Below are positions 12,530 to 64,000 of a stretch of 64,000 nucleotides of DNA, one piece after another. Every line of letters starts with the position of its first letter. The first letter of the stretch is position 1. Position numbers and translations under genes: made by a program. The notes under the pieces were generated by a model. That model was not told where the DNA came from. It did not search any database and was given only the letters and a program-made list of their open reading frames with translations. Location of the stretch: positions 1,470,001 through 1,534,000 of the forward strand of contig JACYXH010000409.1 of NCBI GenBank assembly GCA_026745465.1, in the 5' to 3' direction. The DNA is from Lota lota. Taxonomy: Eukaryota > Chordata > Actinopteri > Gadiformes > Lotidae.

Positions 12530-15500
12530 GTTCTTCCAGGTTAATCTTGTGTGTAGTCTTAATTATTCTGATTCAAAGTGTGTCATTTGTTCTCATACTC
12601 AGATCTCCAGGTGAAGGTGTCCTTTCCTTACCCTACTGATCCTACCATCGCCAACATGCAGTGTCACAGTATGTGTGGTCTAGCTGGTGACCCTCCCTAC
12701 ATCTGGTTCAGGAATGGAGAGTATGTAAAACAGGGAATGTACTACCAGCACTCTATTAAGGCTGAAGACAACTTTTCATGTGCTGTTAAAGGATACGAAC
12801 ATCTCCGCTCTCCTTTAGTCTGTAAGTCAACTCCATAGTACACAGACATGATACCAGATGTAATGGACCTTTTAGGGCACAGAACTACATGTAGACTTAC
12901 TATGAATGGACTCAAAGTGTTGGTATTTTATATAATCAATGAATGTAACTGTCAACAGACGCTCCTAAGACCCCCGCAGTGAAAGTGAGTCCCACTGGTG
13001 AAATAGAGGAGGGCAGTTCAGTGACTATGAGCTGCAGCAGGGATGCCAACCCAGCAGCTAAGTACACCTGGTTCAAGGTTAATACAGATCGTTCCTCCAG
13101 AGAAATTAACCAGGGACAACAGCTCGTCTTTGGTGCCATCCTGTCTTCAGACTCTGGACAATATTACTGTATAGTTAAGACTGAGCTACGGACAGAATCG
13201 GTCTCCATCTCTATTAACGTGAAATGTAAGTTAAACAACCATTTGAAATCATATAGATGTACAAATAATCTTAAACTTCAACATCAGTCATATAAATGCA
13301 TCATGCACATCATTTATATGAATCTACATGACGTTTGTTTATGTGACATGTAGATGGGCCTAAACACACATCTGTGTTTTCAAGTCCCTCTGGTGAAATA
13401 GAGGAAGGCAGTTCAGTGACTCTGAGCTGCAGCAGTGATGCCAACCCAGCAGCTAAGTACACCTGGTTCAAGGAACATGGAGACTCAGTGGAGGAATCAG
13501 GACAGAACTACACCATCACTGATATCACATTTGAGCTGGGAGGAAACTATTACTGCCAAGCTAATAATGCAATCGGACGTCATAATTCCACCTTTTTGTT
13601 CATTAATGTGACAGGTAAGTTATAATTTAAAGACACACAGACCTTCCACACAGTCACACAGTCCAACATTGTCCTACGAATTGTATAGTTTGTTTTAAGT
13701 CTCTGATATAAGATGACAATGTTCCAGTGACATCACCATCACCAACATCCTCATCACAGACAACCGCAGTAGCTGTGGGAACCATTGGAGCCTTACTGGC
13801 CACAATACTCCTTCTCGTCTTCTTCTGGATGAGGTGAGATATTCTCTCTCTCTTTATTTCCTTGTGACATTCCTTCACTTCTCCTGTAGCTTCTTTATGT
13901 TTCTGTTCTCTTCTCCAGAAGAAAGAGGGCCTCCAGAAAAGCACATGGTCAGGGAGGAAGGCCAGATACCGTGGAGGAGGTGAGACACAGGAAGCCATTT
14001 ATTACTAACCCATCCTTTACTAAGACACACAGTGAAAATAAAATGAGGCCATAACACAAGACCACAGAAGGAACTTCTAGTTGTTTCCTTAGCAAGTGTC
14101 CTTCTCTGTTGCTCTAGCTCTGTCGGTAGGAGAGACTGTACATCGACGATCACCAGCTGTCAGTCTTGGTTGTATGCTTTCTCTGGGGCAGTGTTGCCAT
14201 GACACCTGTCCACTGTGTTGTGGTGTGGCCATCTGAGAATATAAACATCAGTTTATTTCATAATCAGAGCCTCTGACGTAAGAGTCAAGATGAAACGGTC
14301 ATAACAGCTCACCCGACGGGTGACCCGCCAGAAAAGTGATTGGCGGGTGGTATTTTGTCTTCATTTTATTTACGGGGTTGGTTCTGGGTATAAAAATGAA
14401 CACGCGGGTCAGATCGCGGGAGTTAAATAATAAATTACTATTAAATTAAAATAATAATAATTCAATTTAATGTTTCAATTCTTTGACAGCGGCACGCATC
14501 GATTATTTGCGGTCAGTTGGTGCAGAGTGTGCTTGGGAGGCTTTTGGTGTCATCATAGATGGTGAAAACAACCAGGTCTCTTGGGTTCGCTGCTTGTAAA
14601 AAAGTGTAACAAAGTGTTGGCTTATGATAGGGGTACCTCATCGTTGAAGAAGCATACAGAGTCGAGCTACGCTGCCAAGACCACTGGTACACAACCAATT
14701 ACTCACTTCTTCACGAAGAACAGTGAGCTGAAAGCACCCAACAGGGAAGACAGAAGAGTCAGTTACCACACTAGCAGCCACATTTGTCAGCAGTGACATC
14801 AGACCTTTTGCAACTGTGTAAGGTGATGGTTTCATTCGATTTGCATAGGGATTATTGGTGCGCACGGGCCCCGGCCGTGTCGATGCAAAGCAACTGTTAC
14901 CAGATCCGACAAAAATATGCAGAGGATGATTGCCAAAGCATAATTCCTGAGCTGAGAGAACAGCTGAGTGAGTGCAGTAGTTCCGAATTTGGCACACGTT
15001 GCTCGTTCTACTCTTTCAATCCAGCTTGAAGCGCCACGGCCGGATCTGTGATCCAAGAGAGGAGAGGCCAATTGAGACCAGGGACAGTGGATGACCTTCT
15101 TTTTCTGCATAGTAATCCACAGAAACGCCGAGTAGGGAGTTGAGCATGGCGGTAGCCAGCCTGACTGTAAAGATAGCAGTCGATGCTGTCAGACATTAGG
15201 ATAAATCAAGTGCACTGGTTTCAATCTGCTTGTCGTGGCGTCAGCCATAATGACCGTGAACTAAAGATACCAGTCTGTTAAAAAGGGTATACTACTGGTC
15301 TGGTATTAGCCAGCCTGACTGTAAAATATAAAAAAGTGTTATCAACGTTGCTTAGTTGAACAGATTAGTTTGAAGAGATTAACAGAGATTGCAACAAAAC
15401 AAAAAATAGATATGAAACTCGCACCTAACGACGTCTTCGTATCTACCGGTTTGTCCTGGCCTCAGCCATGACTATCGTCATAACGGATATCACTCTGTTC

Positions 15501-16704
15501 AAAGTGGCGTTATTATGTTATTATTACGGCTTCTCTTTTACGGCATCGTGTTGACAGCCTGGCGTCCGCTGTGGTGACGCCGAACAGGTAGCAGAGTTTC
15601 AAACAAACTTGGGCTATTCATAAAATGTTGTCAAGCAAACTTAATCATAAAATGTCCTAATCTTAGTCAACAACAAACAAACAAACAGTGCCTCTGCTTT
15701 GTGTGTCGGCTCTGTCTGTGCCACGTGGAATATGAGAGCAGCTTCAATCAGGTGCGTTGTAACAGGCATGTTAACTGTGGAGAAGTGCTGCTCAATATTG
15801 TGAGAATAAGCAAAAGATATTCATTTAAATAGTATTTCCTGAATTACCTCCGTTTAAAAATATGTTATCTTAATTTCAGATGTATGAAATGGCCCAAAAT
15901 CATCACTTTAAAAAGGCACTTGCTAGAAATGATTCCATCCCAGGCTTTTAATCACAGTTGCAGTTGATCACTGCAACGTGATTACTATGAGATGTTTCCA
16001 CTGCGCATGGTTATTATAGGATATGCGGTTTCGGGTAGGGCCTGCGGTATTGCACGTCGCGGGGGCGGGTCTTGAAAATCAGACCAGTGCAGGACTCTGC
16101 CTTGAAGTGAAGCCTACAGCAGCCTGCATGGTGGGACCACTAGTTACCACCAAGGGTCTCTGAATGAACCACAAACGCATGACATTCAGGACTGTCTTCA
16201 AGAAGTGTAACGTTTTTTCTGTACTCTTCTGTCCACACTCCCCTTTAGCCATTTTCTGTTCCTGTGTATGACAACATCTCAGCTCTGACCTATCACTTGG
16301 CTCCTGGAGCACAGCGAGAACCAAAAGAACAGCAGGATGACCTTCCCTATGCCAACATCCACATCTGTCACTCAGAGTACCAGGAAGTGCATCACTGTTT
16401 GGCTGCCTCCCGTGTCCAATCAGACCAGACAGAAGAGGTCTTTTACTCATTGGTCTACTTTCCAAGTCCCAACACTGTCCCTGAGTAAGCATTTATTGGT
16501 ATTTCTAGAGAGACAATAGACTCCCAAGTTTTGGGACGTCATCAACCCAATTTATCTGGTTTACAGGGTGACAGAAGATCATATCTCCTCCGTCTTCTTT
16601 TCAGGGACCGTGACTGGGCAGAGATGGGAGATGACTCAGTGGTGTACAGCACAGTCTACAAAACACCCCAGTTTCAACCAGTAGCAGCACAGCGATTTGT
16701 ATAG
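12051..16704 (+). CDS. CD22-like (Siglec-type) Ig receptor with ITIMs, 5' exon missing
   Basis: Exons in order: 12051-12431 (V-set), 12603-12821 and 12959-13225 (Ig), 13354-13614 (C2-set), 13713-13833 (membrane), 13919-13979, 16249-16484 and 16605-16704 (cytoplasmic, ending TAG 16702-16704). All have AG/GT borders and compatible phases. Domain 1 has the VNISC-like and DSAEYKFKF strands; domain 2 begins DLQVKVSFPYP; domains 3 and 4 share EIEEGSSVT and PAAKYTWFK, showing internal duplication. The membrane helix is about AVGTIGALLATILLLVFFWM. The tail contains ITIM-type LPYANI, VFYSLV and VVYSTV plus YxN Grb2-type sites (YDNI, YANI). Together these indicate an inhibitory B-cell-type receptor at the plasma membrane. 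The signal exon was not found; the intron before the last two exons is enlarged by a hAT element. Confidence 0.85.
12447..12531. repeat. (TG)n microsatellite
   Basis: Near-perfect TG run in the first intron of the CD22-like gene, starting 15 bp after the donor of the V-set exon. Confidence 0.95.
14300..16080 (+). mobile_element. degenerate hAT-superfamily DNA transposon
   Basis: Two protein traces identify it. CNKVLAYDRGTSSLKKH at about 14596-14655 is a BED-type zinc finger. At about 14770-14920 the frame reads FVSSDIRPFATV, then GDGFIRFA, then GRVDAKQLLPDPTKICR, the N-terminal transposase region of ZBED-like hAT elements. That frame contains stops (TAA and TAG), and the catalytic and dimerisation regions are not recognisable, so the copy is dead. 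GC-rich terminal segments (ACCCGACGGGTGACCCGCC on the left, GTCGCGGGGGCGGGTC on the right) suggest the ends, but exact inverted repeats and an 8 bp target duplication could not be assigned. It lies inside an intron of the CD22-like gene in the same orientation. Confidence 0.7.
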
Positions 16705-18066
16705 TGGGACAAAGTATCATGTCTTTGTATGATGACTGAAAAATGAGCATAGAGAAGCCAGTAGTCCTTACCCGAAGTTTGTTGATAAGTAAAACAGCAG
16801 CGCGACAGCGTGTGTTACAGAGATGACACAGTATGATAAATGTCTAGAAAACAATGACAAAGGAACACAGATACGTTTGCTTGTATGAACTTGACAGCGA
16901 CACCAGACGAACAGATCCGAAACCAGGTACCTTCTGCTGTCCAGACGCAGTGCCATGGGTACGTAAAGACAGTCAATCTCGTCTGGCTGCAAAGCTTCAG
17001 CCTCGGGCCCATCTCCAGCCCTGGGGTCCTTATCCATGACCAGGACCTATGGTGGTAAATCACCAGTGGTATCATGTGTGTTATGGTCGAAAGTCACGTG
17101 TGTTTATCGCACTAAATAAATAAGTGTATTATATGTGCAAGTGTCAAGCCAGCGTAACTTACGAATTCTGTCCGGTCTGAAGTTAATTCCACAGAAACAG
17201 TTTTTCTTTGTAAAATAGGAATGACAAAACTTAAAATGAAGAACAAATATACAGGGAAAGGTGTGTTGAATTATAATTTATGTCTATTATGTTTTCGTAC
17301 ATAATAAAAATACTTCTGATATATTTTCTTATATAAACCCTAGTTGTAAGCCCATGGGTCAACTTCACAGGTAAGATTAAAGGTAACCTTTTACTTTTTT
17401 TTAATCAATTGAAATGTGAATTGTAACAAAGTCTCTTCTTGCATATAAAGGTCACTCCACCCATATTAGGGTCCCTGTCACGTGGGGTGACTTTCCCCCG
17501 TGCTGTCAAGCCAGCAGAATTAGGGACCTTTTATAACCTATTGGCCCAATTCATAGGTCTGATAAAAGGGCATTAAAAAGAGACTAGTTAACAATTTATA
17601 TACCAAACCATAGAGCCGGGTCACTTCTCAACAGGAAGTTATATATGAACTTAACATATGACCTGGCTAGACAGAGGTATTATGTTTAGATGCCACTGTA
17701 TTATAGGCTACAGAGCAATAGTGGGTGAGATGCCTCATAATTCATTGATTCACCGTTGTTTATGAAGTAGGCTAGGTCAACCAGAAACTAAAATATAGAT
17801 TGCTGGCACCCACGGTCCCACATCAGCTGTGTTTACAGTTCACATCAAATACAATCCCATTTTGTAAAAGGCAACAGAAGGAGAATCAAGAGGATGATGA
17901 AACTGCCAGTATGGAGGAACCCCATCATGAAAGCAAGGGGAGAAGTCTCCAACAGATGCAGCATCTTCAGTCCAGTCACAGGAATTAGTGCCCGAGGTCT
18001 CTTCTTCCGTTTATTTTCACAGCTCCAGTTCTCTGAAGCCATCAATCAAAACCTACTTCCTGAAGC
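16705..18066. other. 3' flank of CD22-like gene, no gene recognised
   Basis: Probable 3' UTR (an AATAAA lies near 17114) then unique sequence. No coding exon identified. Confidence 0.45.
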
Positions 18067-18270
18067 ATGAACCACAGTCTCAGTTCCTCTTCAACATTGA
18101 AGCACACTCCTTCAATCATGTATGCTACCTCTGTCCTCGTAGTGCTACTGGTTCCCCCCACCAACATCTACATCCTGTTGCGGATTGTCAGATGAGGCCT
18201 GGAGACCATAACTTCAGTTCTACTGCCTTAATGTGGGCGTCTGACACACTGCATGAGCTGGTATTGTGAT
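18067..18270 (+). pseudogene. truncated GPCR paralogue
   Basis: From ATG 18067 the frame reads MNHSLSSSSTLKHTPSIMYA, then TSVLVVLLVPPTNIYILLRIVR, which aligns with residues 1-43 of the receptor at 6846-7694. A TGA replaces a Gly codon at 18193-18195. A two-base deletion further on moves the TM2 sequence (FYCLNVGV) into another frame, and similarity ends by about 18270. It is a non-functional partial duplicate. Confidence 0.8.
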
Positions 18271-19187
18271 GTAGTACTATACCATGCAACACAACTCTTG
18301 CAGTACTGCTCCGTGTAGTATGCTACCATTGCCATGGAAACACCAGCCTTGTAGTACTGGTCCATGATGAACCATCACCATGGAAACATCAGGTTTTTCC
18401 TACATTGATAGTGATTTGTCGGAGGCCAAAATGATATCATGTTCCGACAAAGCAAAATACCGACCGCCAAAGTGAGAGTTAATTAAGAAAGCTTCAAATA
18501 CAATAATCTCCAAATTAATTGATTTTGGGAGCAACGTGGTCTTTTGGCCAGCGGATGTCTTTTACGTTCTGGACTTACTAGCCGACCAAGCGCCGATTAT
18601 ATCTAAAGAAAGGATCTCAGAACCCCAAGGTTAACAGCCACTCTAACATTATGCATTTAAGATTCCATAGCTTGTATAGGCCGTGGTTAGTTCCAAGTTC
18701 TTATTCCGTTTAAATTCTGATACCTACCGTAGTCTCTGCCCATTCAAATATATGGATCCTGTTTGCCTGAGCACACATTGTTCTTAGTGTATCTTCACGA
18801 TAAGACGATACGAATTGTGATAATGTTGGGACACGGTGAGTCTTCTGGGAATACTAGGTCAGGCTATTAGTTGGTCAACTGTCCCAACTCAAAAGGTAAA
18901 ATAAATAATGTGAAGACAGTAGGTAATAGAGACATCTGTACTGATCACAATTTATTAACAGGTTCCTTCCTTGATGGACCACTATTTCCTGACCCTTCCC
19001 CCAAAGACCTCCGGCCGTTACTCAAATTTGAACATTCTTCATGTTTAAACCATTCAGTATTCATTCATAAACGCCAACCAAATTAACTCCATCTTGACCC
19101 TGGAGTAGAGCGGCCCCCAAAGTAACGACGGAAACTTGTTGTGGTCCCCAATAGATTTCAGCTCATTCTTCATATCAAAAAATGCTT
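18271..19187. other. intergenic, no gene recognised
   Basis: Contains a roughly 55 bp imperfect duplication at about 18300-18400 (GCCATGGAAACACCAG and ACCATGGAAACATCAG). Otherwise unique sequence between the GPCR relic and the 3' end of usp34. Confidence 0.45.
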
Positions 19188-20015
19188 TTTATTAATTTAT
19201 CCTCTATTAAAATAAAGTCAGAAGAAAACAATAGAAGAGGAAATGACAGTAGATGGTGGAATGTTTCTCAGTGAAGAACAATATCCCAGGCAGCTCCATT
19301 CAGGTGGGGGGGGGCTTTATTCTACACACAATCCTAGAAGCACCGCTTTTTATATTTATTCATATATATATATATATGTGTTTATATATATATGTATATA
19401 TAAAGTTCTTTATATATCATTTTCATATACACCTTCAGGAAATGACTAGTTTGGATTCTTAACAGAATCAAGTTACTTGTGGTTCGGTTTTTTTAATGTA
19501 CAAGTAAACTTAGCTTTTGGATAATTAAACCACAGGAGACAAAAAATTAAATGAAGGCAACTTTCTTTTGCCTTCTTTTTAAAGTATAAAACTGGCACAG
19601 AGGAAGCCATTTTTATACACGTAAAAATGCAATAATATTAAATGTACACACTACAGGATCCGTCAGCTTTTCCTTGTTACAGCAAAACCAAAACAACAAA
19701 ATAAAAATCTCCTTCCGAAGCGAAATGTGAAAAAGGTAAAAAACAAAATAACAAACCAACCAATGCGCAAAACCAAACAGCCAGCCATGCCCCCAACTGC
19801 AACCAGCAGCCAATCAGAGGTCACATGCTCCAGCTGATGTCTCCTTCTCGTCAGCTGACGTGTCCGCAAGGCCCTGATTGGCCAGGGGGGACATCCGGGC
19901 TGGGAAATCCAGCTCCAATTAAAACAAAACAAAGCTAAGCTCCGCCCATAAAAAATACAACTACAAACAAAACATCAAAGGGTTATTATCTCTTGGTGGC
20001 GGTGAGCGAATGATG
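19188..20015 (-). other. usp34 3' UTR (end approximate)
   Basis: Sequence downstream of the usp34 stop codon on the minus strand. Candidate poly(A) signals AATAAA (read on the minus strand) lie at 19355-19360, 19316-19321 and 19188-19193. The true cleavage site cannot be fixed from sequence. A TA-rich run lies at about 19361-19405. Confidence 0.5.
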
Positions 20016-63067
<43,052 letters not shown>

Positions 63068-63139
63068 CTAGAGAGAGACAGACACAGTATAGGCAAGAAC
63101 ATGTATAATCCTGTATACCAATCACTACTTCAACAATCA

Positions 63140-64000
63140 CATGTGTACCTCCATCGTAGGGTGTGGTGTGTACCTCCATCTTAGGTTTTGTGTTGTGTTT
63201 GTAAACCGTGTGTGTGTACCTCTATAGTAGGGTGTGCTTTGTTTGTAGCCCATGTACCTCTATATTAGGGTGTTTGTTGTGTTTGTAGGCCGTGTGTACT
63301 CTATACTATATACCTAGTATAGACCTCTATACTAGGGTGTGTACCTCTACAGTATGGTCTGTTGTGTTTGTAGGCTATACCTCTATAGTAGGGTGTGTAG
63401 GCTGTACCTCAATAGTAGGGTGTATGTTGTTTGTAGAACGTGTGTGTGTACCTCTATAGTAGGATGTGTAGGCTGGACCTATATAGTAGGTTGTGTAGAC
63501 TGTACCTCTATAGTAGGGTGTGTTGTATTTGTAGGCCGTGTGTGTATACCTCTATAGTAGGGTGTGTTGTATTTGTAGGCCTTGTGTGTGTACCTCTATA
63601 GTAGGGTGTGTAGGCTGTACCTCTATAGTAGGGTGTGTTGTATTTGTAGGCCTTGTGTGTGTACCTCTATAGTAGGGTGTGTAGGCTGTACCTCTATAGT
63701 AGGGTGTGTTGTATTTGTAGGCCGTGTGTGTACCTCTATAGTAGGGTGTGTAGGCTGTACCTCAATAGTAGGGTGTGTGTTGTGCTTGTAGGCTGTGTGT
63801 GTACCTCAATAGTAGGGTGTGTAGGCTGTACCTCAATAGTAGGGTGTGTTGTAATTGTAGGCTGTGTGTGTGTACCTCTATAGTAGGGTGTGTAGGCTGT
63901 ACCTCAATAGTAGGGTGTGTGCTTGTAGGCTTTGTGTGTACCTCTATAGTAGGGTGTGTAGGCTGTACCTCAATAGTAGGGTGTGTGTTGTGCTTGTAGG
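63140..64000 (-). repeat. minisatellite made of an exon end plus donor (HPTIE|GTACAC)
   Basis: About 24 copies at alternating 26 and 44-46 bp spacing of CACCCTACTATAGAG|GTACAC read on the minus strand, with CTATTGAG variants. The motif translates as HPTIE, exactly the residues that precede DIS(A/T) in USP34 (human NTHPTIEDIST). It occupies the intron just upstream of w1 and runs off the right edge, so the real exon ending in HPTIE should lie just beyond 64000. Confidence 0.85.

Overview
The window looks like teleost fish genomic DNA. It has a large multi-exon host gene with GT-AG introns, a fish-style CD22-like immunoglobulin receptor, a C1q/cerebellin-like fragment, tRNA-derived SINE tails common in teleosts, and a very high load of CA/TG microsatellites and minisatellites. 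That repeat density recalls gadiform (cod-like) genomes, but the species is an inference.

Layout. Positions 1-19 kb hold small, mostly plus-strand immune or receptor-like loci: a damaged C1q-like gene (2091-3153), an intact intronless-coding rhodopsin-class GPCR (6846-7694), a relic of a CD22-like membrane exon (8559-8720), a CD22-like Ig receptor with ITIMs (12051-16704) whose intron carries a dead hAT transposon (about 14300-16080), and a truncated GPCR copy (18067-18270). From about 19.2 kb to the right edge everything belongs to one minus-strand gene, usp34, encoding the giant deubiquitinase USP34. I located 75 consecutive coding exons (here w1 to w75, 5' to 3'), 63017-63067 down to 20016-20947. 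Their lengths sum to 10,536 nt, an exact multiple of three, and every junction is in phase. The first few exons lie beyond position 64000.

Most striking observation. Many minisatellites in this gene are built from splice sites. At seven exons within the window, plus the exon predicted just past the right edge, the intron directly downstream of the exon holds tandem copies of the exon's own 3' end. Most copies still carry the 5' splice site; the copied exon part ranges from 6 to 33 nt. Two further exon starts have duplicated 3' splice sites. In total roughly 90 decoy donors sit downstream of genuine ones, and at two exons the nearest decoys keep the reading frame, so their use would add peptide repeats. 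The same architecture appears in the unrelated C1q-like gene at 2.2 kb, suggesting a genome-wide process of splice-site-nucleated repeat expansion.

Functionally, USP34 is a ubiquitin-specific protease; the catalytic Cys box (w38), CxxC element (w43), His box (w45) and Asn region (w46) are all present. The CD22-like protein is predicted to be an inhibitory lymphoid receptor. I see no functional link between these loci and usp34.
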